Below are positions 9,282 through 18,180 of a DNA stretch of 64,000 bases, piece by piece (the stretch's first letter is position 1; each line of letters begins with the position of its first letter). The translations under genes were made by a program, and so were the position numbers. Source of the stretch: Porphyromonas macacae DSM 20710 = JCM 13914 (GTDB lineage Bacteria > Bacteroidota > Bacteroidia > Bacteroidales > Porphyromonadaceae); assembly GCF_000379945.1 (NCBI RefSeq), contig NZ_KB904151.1:42405-106404 (forward strand), given 5' to 3'. The notes under the pieces are model-generated. The model was not told the origin of the DNA. It did no database searches and saw only the letters and a list, made by a program, of their open reading frames with translations.

Positions 9282-10136
9282 ATGAAAAAGAAATTAGTAT
9301 TAATCGTTGCCTCGGTATTGGCTTTGGCATCGTGTGGCAAGAATTCTAAGTCTTATAAGGATCTTAAGGTTCAATATGACTCTATAGCACTGGTGAATGA
9401 GCAGTATGAGGAAGACCTGAGAGAAACAGACTCTTTGGTAGCAACCGTACTGACGAATTTCCAGGAAATCTCTGCCGTGAAAGGTATGATCAACGTAAAC
9501 CCCATGAGCGGTGATTTCAAGAAAACCGACAAGGATCGTATTCGAGACAATATGCAATTGCTTGCCGATAAATTACAGGCGAGCAGCGATGCTCTGAAAA
9601 AACTGGAAGAAAAAGCGGCGAGCACAGGAAAGGAAAACAATCGTTTGCGTCAGACGATCGTGGCTCTGAGTAAACAACTCAACGAACAGAAGAAGCTTGT
9701 AGTGGAACTTACGGAAGAGCTGGAGCGTAAGAATGTGGCTATCGGCTCTTTGGATGCTGTAATCAACAATTTGTATACAGATAAAAATGCCCTTAAGGAA
9801 GCAACGGCCAAACAGGCGGAGGCAATTGCCGCACAGGACAGAGAACTCAATACGGTGCGCTTCTGTATCGGTACGGCAAAGGATCTGAAGGATATGAATT
9901 TGCTGAAAAACGGTAAAGTCGTTACCTCGGATGCCAATATGAACTATTTTACAACTACGGACAAGAGAGAGTTGAATGCCATACCGACCATGGCCAAGCG
10001 TGCCAAACTTCTGACATTGCACCCTGCCGATGCCTATGAGTTTGTGCGCGGTGACGACAAGATGGTTACGCTCAATATCAAAGATCCCGAAGCTTTCTGG
10101 AGTAATTCCAGGATATTGATTATCCAAGTTGACTGA
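9282..10136 (+). CDS. Coiled-coil lipoprotein of unknown function
   Basis: A 284-residue protein if the ATG at 9282 is used; a TTG three codons upstream is possible but gives a poorer signal sequence. The start is MKKKLVLIVASVLALASCGK, a lipoprotein signal with lipobox LASC. Residues about 95-190 form a long heptad-rich coiled coil (LEEKAASTGKENNRLRQTIV and the following segment). The C-terminal 90 residues form a small globular part with NAIPTMAKRAKLLTLHPADA. The lipid anchor places it in the envelope. No domain name is offered. It sits between rsmI and a HAD phosphatase gene with 18-base gaps on both sides. Confidence 0.85.
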   Translation: MKKKLVLIVASVLALASCGKNSKSYKDLKVQYDSIALVNEQYEEDLRETDSLVATVLTNFQEISAVKGMINVNPMSGDFKKTDKDRIRDNMQLLADKLQASSDALKKLEEKAASTGKENNRLRQTIVALSKQLNEQKKLVVELTEELERKNVAIGSLDAVINNLYTDKNALKEATAKQAEAIAAQDRELNTVRFCIGTAKDLKDMNLLKNGKVVTSDANMNYFTTTDKRELNAIPTMAKRAKLLTLHPADAYEFVRGDDKMVTLNIKDPEAFWSNSRILIIQVD

Positions 10137-10154
10137 TAATAAATCATTCGCAGT

Positions 10155-10853
10155 GTGATTAAAACTCTTTTCATAGACCTGGACGATACGCTCTGGGCTA
10201 CTTTTGAGAATAACCGCGAAAGCTTAAAAGAAATTTATACTGCCCTCGATTGGGGGCAGTATTTTATTTCATTCGATGCCTTTTTTGATGTTTTTATGCC
10301 CCATAATGAATTCTTATGGAGCGAATATCGTAGGGGAACGCTCGATAAGCAGGAATTGACTCTGGAACGGTTTCGATACCCGTTTCGGAAAGTTCGAAAG
10401 TTGGCCGATGATGAAATCCTATCGATCAACGAACTGTTTTTGAATACCTGCTCATCCAAGAAAGGGCTTTGTCCCGGAGCTGTGGATGTTCTTAAGTATC
10501 TGTATAAACGTTATTCTTTGTGTATCCTCAGTAACGGCTTTCGTGAGGTTCAACAAAGAAAAATGGATAGATCCGGGTTATCTCCTTTTATTTCCAATAT
10601 CGTTCTTTCCGAAGATGCCGGTGTCAATAAACCTCATAAAGGTATTTTTGATTTTGCTTTTGAGCATACCGGTGCTTTGCCCGAAGAAACGCTGATGATC
10701 GGCGATAGCTGGGAGGCCGATATCGAGGGGGCTCATCGTGCAGGCATACCTTCTATCTGGTATAATCCCAAGGGGGCAGAGATGCCGCAAGGGGAGCAGG
10801 CACGTCCGGCCCACATCATTTCTCATTTGAAGGAGTTAAAAGAACTGTTGTAA
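10155..10853 (+). CDS. HAD-family phosphatase, YjjG-like nucleotidase
   Basis: A 232-residue haloacid-dehalogenase-fold hydrolase with a GTG start. Motif I FIDLDDTLW (nucleophile Asp8 and acid Asp10 region), motif II LSNGF (about 119), motif III lysine in NKPHKGIFDFA (about 157) and motif IV MIGDSWEADIEGA (about 181) are all in order, with an alpha-helical C1 cap between I and II. The closest named relatives are YjjG-type 5'-nucleotidases that clear non-canonical pyrimidine nucleotides; substrate is inferred, the fold is clear. Its stop codon touches the recO start, which suggests translational coupling. Confidence 0.87.
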   Translation: MIKTLFIDLDDTLWATFENNRESLKEIYTALDWGQYFISFDAFFDVFMPHNEFLWSEYRRGTLDKQELTLERFRYPFRKVRKLADDEILSINELFLNTCSSKKGLCPGAVDVLKYLYKRYSLCILSNGFREVQQRKMDRSGLSPFISNIVLSEDAGVNKPHKGIFDFAFEHTGALPEETLMIGDSWEADIEGAHRAGIPSIWYNPKGAEMPQGEQARPAHIISHLKELKELL

Positions 10854-11615
10854 ATGTTCCTGACCACCCGGGCTGTCGTACTGCATCAGACTCAATATAA
10901 TGACCGTTATGGCATTGTGCACTGTTATACCAGAGAGAGCGGCAGAATGAATTTTCTGGTGCCCAAGCCGGTATCTGCAGGCGGGCGCAGACGTGCTCCG
11001 TCGCAATGGGTGCAGATGCAGCCGTTGTCAGAAGTAGAGCTGACATCCGAACTGAAACCCCGCCGTGAGCTGCATTATATAAAAGAGTTGAGAGTACTCA
11101 ATGGACATATTCGGATCGGAGTATCCGGCATAAAGACATCCATCGGTATTTTTCTTAGCGAACTTTTATACCGTATTCTTACCATAGGAGAGGCAGACAT
11201 TGCTGTTTATGAATATCTGTGCAGCTCCTTCGATGTTTTGGAACGTGAAACCGACAGCCGTGCCGTGGCTAACTTTCATCTTTGTTTTATGTTCCATTTG
11301 CTGCCCCTGTTGGGGGTAGAGCCCGAAGTGAATTTTTTACAAAAAGAAAGCGTTGATTACTGGTTCGATTTACGGGAAGGTGTTTTCCTGCCCGGCTGTC
11401 CTTTTCATAACGAAGCATTGCCTCCGGAGGAAGCCGAGTATGTAAAGCTCTTTTCACGTATACGGTTTGACAATATGAGACTGTTCAGACTGAACCGGAT
11501 ACAACGGGCGCGTATATTGGATATTCTTATTCTTTACTACCGTTTGCACCTGCCTCCTTTCGGCTCATTGCATTCACCGGAAATACTCAAAGGTATTTAT
11601 GATTCCCGGGCATGA
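10854..11615 (+). CDS. recO: DNA repair protein RecO
   Basis: A 253-residue recombination mediator that loads RecA on single-stranded DNA with RecR. The N-terminal OB-fold is recognised from FLTTRAVVLHQTQYNDRYGI and the following HCYTRESGRMNFLVPKP; the helical C-terminal domain includes FHLCFMFHLLPLLGVEPEVN and a reduced cysteine region around FLPGCPFHNEALPPEE. Only part of the zinc-binding cysteine set of other RecO proteins is present. The start immediately follows the preceding stop. A strong hairpin terminator lies 20 bases downstream. Confidence 0.92.
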   Translation: MFLTTRAVVLHQTQYNDRYGIVHCYTRESGRMNFLVPKPVSAGGRRRAPSQWVQMQPLSEVELTSELKPRRELHYIKELRVLNGHIRIGVSGIKTSIGIFLSELLYRILTIGEADIAVYEYLCSSFDVLERETDSRAVANFHLCFMFHLLPLLGVEPEVNFLQKESVDYWFDLREGVFLPGCPFHNEALPPEEAEYVKLFSRIRFDNMRLFRLNRIQRARILDILILYYRLHLPPFGSLHSPEILKGIYDSRA

Positions 11616-11635
11616 GGTACCGTTATTTCGGAACA

Positions 11636-11680
11636 AAGGCTGAAAATCTTGTCATATTAGATTTTCAGCCTTTATTTTTT
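11636..11680. terminator. Bidirectional terminator between recO and the metallo-hydrolase gene
   Basis: AAGGCTGAAAATCT and AGATTTTCAGCCTT make a perfect 14-base-pair stem with a 9-base loop. On the plus strand it is followed by TTATTTTTTAT, and on the minus strand by a weaker T run. It separates the convergent recO and YycJ-like genes. Confidence 0.85.
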
Positions 11681-11693
11681 ATCGAAAGCTAAT

Positions 11694-12503
11694 TTATGGC
11701 TCCAGTAAATAGAGAGGGCTGCTGCTTGTGCGTCGCAAAGCGGTAAGACTGATATCTTTTCCCACGCGTATGCCTTCGCAAAAGAGGCGGTATTCGATGG
11801 TTTTCCAGCACAGCTCCGGATGGTTGTTGTCCTTGCTCAGGTGGCACAGCCAGATATTTTTCATTCCCGGGTGGTAGATTCCCGCCAGAAGCTCTGCCGT
11901 AGTCTGGTTACTGAGGTGTCCGTTCGGTCCTGCTACTCTGTCTTTAAGAAACTGCGGATATATGCCGTCGCGAAGCATCTCCACATCGTGATTGGCCTCG
12001 ATGACCAGATGCTCTGCCAGCGAGGCATAGTGTTTGATTTCAGGGGTTACGTGTCCTGCGTCTGTGATCAGAGTAAAACGAAAGCCCGGGGCGGTGATAT
12101 GGTAGCCTACGTTTTCACTGGCATCATGCGGAACGGGGAAAGGTGTTATTTCAAAACCGCCCAAGTTGAACGTTTTACCGCAAACGATTTCATTGCGATG
12201 CCCGAAAAGAGAGTCGTTTACAAATCGGCTGCGTTCTATTCCGTCGAGTACTTTTTTCGTTCCGTAAATCTGCATGTGGTGCACGCAGCCCAAGACGCCC
12301 ACCGTACGTATATGGTCGGCATGGTCGTGTGTCACAATAACCCCTTTGATATGAGAGCCGTCCGGAGCAATACCCTCCTTTTTCAATGTTTTGGTTATGG
12401 TGCGTATCGGTATGCCGGCATCTATCAGTATCCCCTGTTCATCATTTCCCAAATAATAACAGTTGCCGCTGCTACCACTGGAAAGACTCATAAATCTGAT
12501 CAA
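11694..12503 (-). CDS. MBL-fold metallo-hydrolase, YycJ/WalJ-like
   Basis: A 269-residue metallo-beta-lactamase-fold protein. It starts with IRFMSLSSGSSGNCYYLGND, a hallmark of the YycJ group, and has the metal motif THDHADH (about 61-67), then FPVPHDASENVGY, ITDAGHVT and EANHDVEML. Members are RNase Z/exonuclease-like hydrolases; WalJ of Gram-positives is linked to cell-wall and DNA repair regulation, but no role is fixed in Bacteroidales. Single gene, convergent with recO, separated from the upstream asparaginase gene by a hairpin. Confidence 0.88.
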   Translation of the reverse strand: MIRFMSLSSGSSGNCYYLGNDEQGILIDAGIPIRTITKTLKKEGIAPDGSHIKGVIVTHDHADHIRTVGVLGCVHHMQIYGTKKVLDGIERSRFVNDSLFGHRNEIVCGKTFNLGGFEITPFPVPHDASENVGYHITAPGFRFTLITDAGHVTPEIKHYASLAEHLVIEANHDVEMLRDGIYPQFLKDRVAGPNGHLSNQTTAELLAGIYHPGMKNIWLCHLSKDNNHPELCWKTIEYRLFCEGIRVGKDISLTALRRTSSSPLYLLEP

Positions 12504-12591
12504 AGTAGAAATCTCCTATATCTTAAAAGGCCGGTTCTTTCGGTTGAAAAGTTGCCGTCCTGTCAATCTCAATTATTATGCAAAAATAAGC

Positions 12592-12624
12592 AAGCCGACT
12601 TATACTTTTCGTATAAACCGGCTT
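12592..12624 (-). terminator. Hairpin terminator after ansA
   Basis: Arms AAGCCGACTTATAC and GTATAAACCGGCTT pair with two mismatches around a short loop. On the minus strand it lies about 55 bases after the asparaginase stop codon and is followed by a T-rich stretch. Confidence 0.6.
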
Positions 12625-12678
12625 TTCCTTTTTTATTTTCATTTTGCGAGGGAGGTTCGTCAGTGTCGGAGAAGTTGT

Positions 12679-13725
12679 TTATCTGCTTATCTCTCCCCGT
12701 AAAGACTGTTCCATGAGCTGTTTCACTTTTTCGTTCGAATATCCCTGCCCCAACAGATACATCAGTTTAACCAAGGCGCATTCGGTTGTCGTATCGTATC
12801 CGCTCAACAAGCCTGTATTCATCAGTTGGTGCCCCGTTTCATAGCGCATCATATCCACATAGCCCGTTACACATTGGGTAACGTTTATGATTACCACGCC
12901 CCTTTTCACGGCATTGCTCAGTGCATTTAAGAACCATTCGTCCATGAAGGCATTACCGCTCCCGAATGTTTCCAATACCACGCCTTTGAGGGTGGGAATG
13001 GATAAGATCGCTTCGACCACTTCGCGTGTGATGCCGGGGAATATTTTCAGGATGGCTACGTTTGCATCCATATTCGGTTTTACTTCCAGCGATTTATTCC
13101 AGTTTGCCGGATAGCGTATTACGGAGTCGTTGTATTTTATGTCTATGCCTGCATAAGCCAGCTTGGGGTAGTTGTAACTTTCAAAGGCGTTGAACTGGTC
13201 TGCACTGATTTTACTCGTTCTGTTGCCTCGCATCAGATGATTTTCGAAGAAGATGCACACTTCCGGTACGCGTGGATGTCCGTTGATTGTTGCCGCAGCA
13301 ATTTCAATGGCCGTAATGAGGTTCTCTTTTCCGTCGGTTCGGAGTTTGCTGATCGGTAGCTGCGAGCCTGTAAGGATAACCGGTTTGGTCAGGTATTTGA
13401 GCATGAAACTCAGAGCCGAAGCCGTATATGCCATCGTGTCTGTACCATGCAGTACCACGAATCCGTCGTATCTATCGTAGTTGTCCTGTATGATCAGAGC
13501 CACTTTTGCCCATAAGTCGGGCTTGATGGCCGATGAGTCTATGGGAGGAGTGAACTGCTCGATAGTTATGTTACAGCCAATATGCTGTAGTTCCGGAATA
13601 TTATGGTTCAGGTATCCGAAGTCGAAAGGCTCCAAAACGCCTGTTTTCGGATTTTCAACCATACCTATGGTACCGCCGGTGTATATGATTAATATCGAAG
13701 ACTCAGTATTGGCATTGTTTAGCAT
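12679..13725 (-). CDS. ansA: Type I (cytoplasmic) L-asparaginase
   Basis: A 348-residue enzyme that hydrolyses L-asparagine to aspartate and ammonia. The first active-site threonine lies in IIYTGGTIGM (about 15-24) and the second in VVLHGTDTMAYTASAL (about 98-113). No signal peptide, and the length fits the dimeric cytoplasmic AnsA type rather than the periplasmic type II enzyme. It stands alone, with a TATATTTG box upstream on the minus strand and a hairpin after the stop. Confidence 0.93.
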   Translation of the reverse strand: MLNNANTESSILIIYTGGTIGMVENPKTGVLEPFDFGYLNHNIPELQHIGCNITIEQFTPPIDSSAIKPDLWAKVALIIQDNYDRYDGFVVLHGTDTMAYTASALSFMLKYLTKPVILTGSQLPISKLRTDGKENLITAIEIAAATINGHPRVPEVCIFFENHLMRGNRTSKISADQFNAFESYNYPKLAYAGIDIKYNDSVIRYPANWNKSLEVKPNMDANVAILKIFPGITREVVEAILSIPTLKGVVLETFGSGNAFMDEWFLNALSNAVKRGVVIINVTQCVTGYVDMMRYETGHQLMNTGLLSGYDTTTECALVKLMYLLGQGYSNEKVKQLMEQSLRGEISR

Positions 13726-13788
13726 GGTTTTTTCTTTTGCGATGTTTCCATTAACTATGACTGTATGGCATAACCGTTAACAATATTA

Positions 13789-13796
13789 CAAATATA
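13789..13796 (-). promoter_or_regulatory. Probable -7 box for ansA
   Basis: The minus strand reads TATATTTG, matching the Bacteroidetes -7 consensus, 64 bases before the ansA start codon. Confidence 0.45.
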
Positions 13797-13883
13797 AAAT
13801 AATTGTGTTTATCTCCTCCGGATTTCTGTCAAAATAATTCAATCAAATGGTTATTTTTATGAATCCGATAAAAATTATTTATT

Positions 13884-14264
13884 ATGAATTTTTTAGGCAA
13901 TATTATCTGGGTCGTTTTTGGCGGTCTCCTCATCGCATTCGAATACTTCGTTGCCGGATTTGTGATGATGCTGACCATTGTAGGCATCCCGTTCGGTCTG
14001 CAATCTTTTAAGCTCGGCCTTGTGGCTCTGTGGCCTTTCGGTACGAAGATCGGTCCCCGTACGGAGGGTATGCAGGGATGCGTCAATACGCTGTTGAATG
14101 TATTGTGGTTCTTTTTAGGCGGAGTATGGATTATGCTTACTCATCTGGCTTTTGCCCTGTTGTTTTTTGCGACTGTTGTCGGTATCCCGTTCGGCAATCA
14201 GCATCTTAAGCTTGCCCGTGTGGCGTTGCATCCTTTCGGGCGCAACATTATTTCGGAGCTTTAG
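13884..14264 (+). CDS. yccF: YccF-family inner membrane protein
   Basis: A 126-residue integral membrane protein with two tandem copies of the YccF (DUF307) repeat: VGIPFGLQSFKLGLVALWPFG in the first half and VGIPFGNQHLKLARVALHPFG in the second, each preceded by a hydrophobic membrane segment. Its biochemical role is not known in any organism. The last 17 bases overlap, in the opposite orientation, the end of the TRIC-type channel gene. Confidence 0.9.
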   Translation: MNFLGNIIWVVFGGLLIAFEYFVAGFVMMLTIVGIPFGLQSFKLGLVALWPFGTKIGPRTEGMQGCVNTLLNVLWFFLGGVWIMLTHLAFALLFFATVVGIPFGNQHLKLARVALHPFGRNIISEL

Positions 14265-14910
14265 AATGTTTGTGCATCACATCTCCTTTGAATGTGGGGA
14301 TGCTGATATGATAAAGAGCCGATACGATTCGAATGATGACCACGGAAGCCGCTGAAATCAACTGAATGATGTGCGGCGATGCCAGCCCCAAATGAAGCAT
14401 CGCTACATAGATGGCTCCCCCCAGCACACAGGCAATGGCATAAATATCTTTGCGGAAAATGAGCGGCACTTCGTTGATTAGCGTATCCCGGAGCATACCG
14501 CCGAAAGAACCGGTAATGGTGCCCATGATAATGGCTACCCACCACCCGAAACCATTGTCGAAAGCTTTTGCTACTCCCACTACGGTAAACAGTCCCAGGC
14601 CGATGGCGTCGAACAGGAATAAAGTGTTGTCCAGACGAACAAGTGCACGGCTGAAAGCAATAGTGAAAATCAGTGCCAGCCCCGTAATGATCAGATATGA
14701 GGGTTGAAGCATCCAAAACGGTGTAAGGTTGAGCATCATATCCCGTAGAGACCCCCCTCCCACAGCCGTTACAAACCCTACCACATAGGCGCCGAACCAA
14801 TCGAAACGTTTGGCTGCAGCCAGACGTATGCCGCTGATGGCAAAGGCGAAAGTACCCAAATAATCTGCCCACAGTACAAACTCCGTGGCATTGTTAGGAA
14901 TGGAGATCAT
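14248..14910 (-). CDS. TRIC-type cation channel / UPF0126 membrane protein
   Basis: A 220-residue membrane protein with about seven membrane segments. Two copies of the family's glycine-rich motif are visible: FVTAVGGGSLRDMML (about 45-60) and TGSFGGMLRDTL (about 133-145). Bacterial members (E. coli YicG and relatives) share the fold of trimeric intracellular cation channels and conduct K+ in the few cases tested. The 3' end overlaps yccF tail to tail. No terminator was seen between the two genes. Confidence 0.88.
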   Translation of the reverse strand: MISIPNNATEFVLWADYLGTFAFAISGIRLAAAKRFDWFGAYVVGFVTAVGGGSLRDMMLNLTPFWMLQPSYLIITGLALIFTIAFSRALVRLDNTLFLFDAIGLGLFTVVGVAKAFDNGFGWWVAIIMGTITGSFGGMLRDTLINEVPLIFRKDIYAIACVLGGAIYVAMLHLGLASPHIIQLISAASVVIIRIVSALYHISIPTFKGDVMHKHSKAPK

Positions 14911-15034
14911 AGTTCCCGGTTATCTTTGTTCAATAGTAAAGAAATTTTTCGGGCAGCCTTCCCGGCCCCTTTTTATTGTAAGTTTCTTCTATTAAAAAAG
15001 GCGAAGAGTTTCTAAGAATGATATTCGTATGTTT

Positions 15035-15859
15035 TCAATAAGACTCCTCGGCAGAGGGGAAAGACACGTTCTTAACATCACTCACATAGTGCGATACGGC
15101 ATTGCCGATCTCTTCGGCCAGATTGGCATATTGCCGTAAAAACTTCGGTTTGAAGAGTGTATTCATCCCCAGCATATCCTGCAATACCAGCACCTGACCG
15201 TCTGTACCTGCCCCGGCTCCGATGCCGATGGTGGGGATATTCAGCTCCGAAGCTATACGGGTAGCCAGAACGGCCGGAATCTTTTCAAGCACCAGTGCAC
15301 AGCAGCCGGTTTCTTCCAGAAAGTGTGCATCTTTAATCAATTGAGCCGCTTCGGCTTCTTCTTTGGCTCTGACACCATAAGAGCCGAACTGATTGATACT
15401 TTGCGGGGTCAGTCCCAAATGTCCGACGACCGGTATGCCTGCTGTTATAATGAGTCTGAGCGCTTCGCCGATGGCTTGTGCTCCTTCCAGTTTTACGGCA
15501 TCGGCTCCGGTCTCTTTCATTATTTTTATTGCATTGTCCACTGCATGATAGGGATTGCTTTGATAGCTGCCGAAAGGCATATCCACCACCACAAAAGCCC
15601 GTTTCGTTCCGCGTACCACAGATTTTGCGTAAACGATCATTTCCTCCGTTGTGACAGGCAATGTGGTTTTATTGCCCTGCATCACGTTCGAGGCCGAATC
15701 TCCTATCAGAATAACATCCACGCCGGCCGCATCCACCAATGTTGCCATGGTGTAGTCATAAGCGGTGATCATGGCTATTTTTTCTTTCTGCTCTTTCATC
15801 TCTTTCAGCCGCTTTGTGGTCACTTTCCGATTTTCGGCCGAATTCAGTTGTGTTGACAC
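15035..15859 (-). CDS. panB: 3-methyl-2-oxobutanoate hydroxymethyltransferase
   Basis: A 274-residue TIM-barrel enzyme that adds a hydroxymethyl group from methylene-tetrahydrofolate to alpha-ketoisovalerate, the first committed step to pantothenate and coenzyme A. Diagnostic segments are MITAYDYTMATLVDAAGVDV, VILIGDSASNVMQG (metal-binding Asp), VVVDMPFGSYQ, GADAVKLEGA, VVGHLGLTPQSIN and IGIGAGAGTDGQVLV. No panC or panD is adjacent. The likely promoter lies about 110 bases upstream, beyond a DUF1905-like remnant's far end. Confidence 0.96.
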   Translation of the reverse strand: MSTQLNSAENRKVTTKRLKEMKEQKEKIAMITAYDYTMATLVDAAGVDVILIGDSASNVMQGNKTTLPVTTEEMIVYAKSVVRGTKRAFVVVDMPFGSYQSNPYHAVDNAIKIMKETGADAVKLEGAQAIGEALRLIITAGIPVVGHLGLTPQSINQFGSYGVRAKEEAEAAQLIKDAHFLEETGCCALVLEKIPAVLATRIASELNIPTIGIGAGAGTDGQVLVLQDMLGMNTLFKPKFLRQYANLAEEIGNAVSHYVSDVKNVSFPSAEESY

Positions 15860-15966
15860 TGCTGTATAGTCCTTTAGATTGATTATTTCTGAAAAAAGTC
15901 CATGCGCAGGCTTTTGTTCCGTGCAGGCAGAATAGAAGCCGTATGCTTAAGTCTCTTAGTGAGAGA

Positions 15967-15974
15967 CAAAGGTA
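15967..15974 (-). promoter_or_regulatory. Probable -7 box for panB
   Basis: The minus strand reads TACCTTTG, a perfect Bacteroidetes -7 box, 108 bases before the panB start. This implies a leader of about 100 bases; no riboswitch fold was recognised in it. Confidence 0.5.
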
Positions 15975-16031
15975 CTATAAAAATCAACTTAATAAGAAAT
16001 TTTTTTAATATATGCGAGACTCTTTTTCTTT

Positions 16032-16175
16032 TCATTCTCTTTTTCTGTTTATGGAGTTTTCCCGTTCTTTCAGCATTACATGCACTTTTTCTGCCGGTTT
16101 TTCGATATAAGCGCCGCCCATATCCGGCACCTTGCATATCACGGCATCGAACTCATAGATTTTACCGTTAATCAT
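16032..16175 (-). pseudogene. Truncated DUF1905-like gene remnant
   Basis: A 47-codon frame on the minus strand beginning MINGKIYEFDAVICKVPDM and continuing GGAYIEKPAEKVHVMLKE before a stop. The start resembles DUF1905 proteins, whose usual form is about 90-100 residues and continues with a FPxDVxxEFGKGRVKVHA segment. Here that middle part and the C-terminal half are absent, as if an internal deletion and an early stop had broken the gene. It lies between guaA's terminator and panB. A genuine short peptide gene is possible but less likely. Confidence 0.45.
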
Positions 16176-16193
16176 GATCCCCTATTATTAAAA

Positions 16194-16234
16194 AAGGATG
16201 TAAGGTTTTTTCGGTCGATTTTCCTTACATCCTT
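16194..16234 (-). terminator. guaA terminator
   Basis: AAGGATGTAAGG and CCTTACATCCTT form a perfect 12-base-pair stem. On the minus strand the second arm is followed by TTTTTAATAATAG, placing it 17 bases after the guaA stop codon. The plus strand also has a T run after the stem. Confidence 0.85.
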
Positions 16235-16250
16235 GATTTTTTTGTTTCTG

Positions 16251-17777
16251 TTATTCCCACTCGATGGTGCTGGGCGGTTTGGAGGAAATGTCGTAAACAA
16301 CTCGATTTACACCGCGAACCTTGTTGATAATCTCATTGCTTACTTTTGCCAGAAAATCGTAAGGCAAATGTGCCCAGTCGGCAGACATGGCATCCGTGCT
16401 GGTTACGGCACGCAGGGCAATGGTGAATTCGTAGGTGCGTTCATCGCCCATTACACCCACCGAACGAATCGGTAGCAGTATGGCACCTGCTTGCCATACT
16501 TTGTCGTACAAGCCCCATTCCTGCATCAGGCTCATATAAATATGATCCGCTTCCTGCAGGATACGTACTTTTTCCGGAGTGATTTCCCCCAGAATGCGTA
16601 TCCCCAAACCGGGACCGGGGAATGGGTGGCGATGAATCAGCCCCGGCCGCATGCCCAGTTCTAACCCTACACGCCGAACTTCATCCTTGAATAAAGTGCG
16701 CAACGGCTCTACCAGTTTCAGGTTCATACGTTCGGGCAGCCCCCCCACATTGTGGTGGCTTTTGATTACCATGCCGGTTATATTGATGCTTTCGATAATG
16801 TCGGGGTAAATCGTTCCCTGTCCCAACCATTTGATGTCTTTGAGCTTATGTGCTTCTTCATCGAATACGTCGATGAAACCTTTGCCGATGATTTTGCGTT
16901 TTTGTTCCGGATCCGTTACTCCGGCCAGTGCCTTCATAAACTTATCCCGGGCATTTACGCCTGTTACATTCAAGCCCAAATGCTCATAGTCTTCGAGCAC
17001 GCGTTCGAATTCTCCTTGACGTAGCAGGCCGTGGTCTACGAAGATACAGGTGAGGTTTTTGCCGATGGCTTTGTTGAGTAAAACAGCTGTTACCGACGAA
17101 TCCACTCCGCCGGAAAGCGCCAGAATGACTTTGTCGTCACCCAATTGTTTTTTTAACTCTTTTACCGTTTGTTCGATAAAAGAGGCAGGGCTCCACTGTC
17201 CTTTGATACCTGTACGGTCTACAAAATTTTCCAGTAATCTCAGCCCTTCTTCGCTGTGGTAAACCTCGGGGTGGAACTGTACGCCCCATGTTTCTTCTCC
17301 TTCGATTTGGAATGCTGCTGCCGGAACATCTTCGGTAGCGGCAATCAATCTGAAACCTGCCGGAATTTTCGTGATGGTATCACCGTGCGACATCCAAACA
17401 GTACTGCCTTCGGATATGTTTTTCAGCAGGGGATTGCCCGGTTCGTTGAGGTGCAGATGCGCACGTCCGTACTCCCGACTGTTGCTCGGCTCTACATTTC
17501 CACCGGCCTGATGGACAAGACTTTGCGAGCCATAGCAAATACCCAGTAAAGGCAGTTTGCCGCGAAAGCGTGAAAGCTCCGTGTGGAAAGCCTTGCTATC
17601 GTATACGGAGTAAGGGCTGCCCGACAGGATCACCCCGCGTATGCCTGCCGCTTGCAAATCTTCAGGTGCTTTGTTGTAAGGTACAATTTCGCAATAGGTA
17701 TTCAGCTCTCTTAACCGGCGACCGATCAGTTGTGTGGTTTGCGAACCGAAATCCAAGATTAGAATTTTCTCCTGCAT
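16251..17777 (-). CDS. guaA: GMP synthase (glutamine-hydrolysing)
   Basis: A 508-residue cytoplasmic enzyme that aminates XMP to GMP. The N-terminal class I glutaminase domain has the nucleophile in [11 protein letters not shown] (about 77-87) and the HPEV motif near residue 168. The ATP-pyrophosphatase domain carries the PP-loop [13 protein letters not shown] (about 219-231). The C-terminal dimerisation domain ends with the family's KPPSTIEWE. Length and order of domains are normal. A TACCTTTG box lies about 50 bases upstream and a strong terminator follows. Confidence 0.97.
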   Translation of the reverse strand: MQEKILILDFGSQTTQLIGRRLRELNTYCEIVPYNKAPEDLQAAGIRGVILSGSPYSVYDSKAFHTELSRFRGKLPLLGICYGSQSLVHQAGGNVEPSNSREYGRAHLHLNEPGNPLLKNISEGSTVWMSHGDTITKIPAGFRLIAATEDVPAAAFQIEGEETWGVQFHPEVYHSEEGLRLLENFVDRTGIKGQWSPASFIEQTVKELKKQLGDDKVILALSGGVDSSVTAVLLNKAIGKNLTCIFVDHGLLRQGEFERVLEDYEHLGLNVTGVNARDKFMKALAGVTDPEQKRKIIGKGFIDVFDEEAHKLKDIKWLGQGTIYPDIIESINITGMVIKSHHNVGGLPERMNLKLVEPLRTLFKDEVRRVGLELGMRPGLIHRHPFPGPGLGIRILGEITPEKVRILQEADHIYMSLMQEWGLYDKVWQAGAILLPIRSVGVMGDERTYEFTIALRAVTSTDAMSADWAHLPYDFLAKVSNEIINKVRGVNRVVYDISSKPPSTIEWE

Positions 17778-17825
17778 ATACCGTGTTTTGTTTGGATAGG
17801 AATTGTTTGTTCGTTATTCATTGTA

Positions 17826-17833
17826 CAAAGGTA
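17826..17833 (-). promoter_or_regulatory. Probable -7 box for guaA
   Basis: The minus strand reads TACCTTTG, the consensus Bacteroidetes -7 box, 49 bases before the guaA start codon. The -33 position has no clean TTG. Confidence 0.5.
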
Positions 17834-18054
17834 CGTAAAAACCGAAGTTCTTTATAGACCGTAGCCGGATGTTTATGTGTGTTTATGCAAAGATATTGCC
17901 GGTAGCGGTTATTCTTTTTGTTGCAAGACCGGATGAGAGATATTATTTCTTTCGAGTTTTGATGCCGTTTGAAACTGATAATCCTTAATTTGCTGACAAA
18001 CAGACGTTTATCCGTTTGGAGAAGGCTGTTGAAAAAGAGCCTGAGCAGAATGGA

Positions 18055-18179
18055 AAATTCTCTGCCTGATGGCTGAAAATTTTTAGCGCTACGGATTTTC
18101 AACGAAGTTAACTTGGATTTTTCTTCTTTGCCTGAAGAATTTTCAACCATCAGGCAGAGATTTTTTCAGTACACGTCAC
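18055..18179 (-). repeat. Family-1 palindromic intergenic repeat, copy B (long form, inverted)
   Basis: About 125 bp, the reverse complement of copy A with small differences. On the minus strand it reads the outer tail TGACGTGTACTGAAAAAA, CTCTGCCTGATGG, the AAGTTAACTT palindrome and ATCCGTAGCGCT, then ends with CCATCAGGCAGAGAA. The second half of the ATCCGTAGCGCTACGGAT palindrome is altered to AAAAATTT. The DUF3667-like gene remnant begins exactly at its outer end. Confidence 0.88.
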
Positions 18180-18180
18180 C

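Noticed and set aside
15860..16031. A riboswitch in the long panB leader
   Set aside because: No known conserved core, and no terminator or sequestering hairpin before the start codon was seen.
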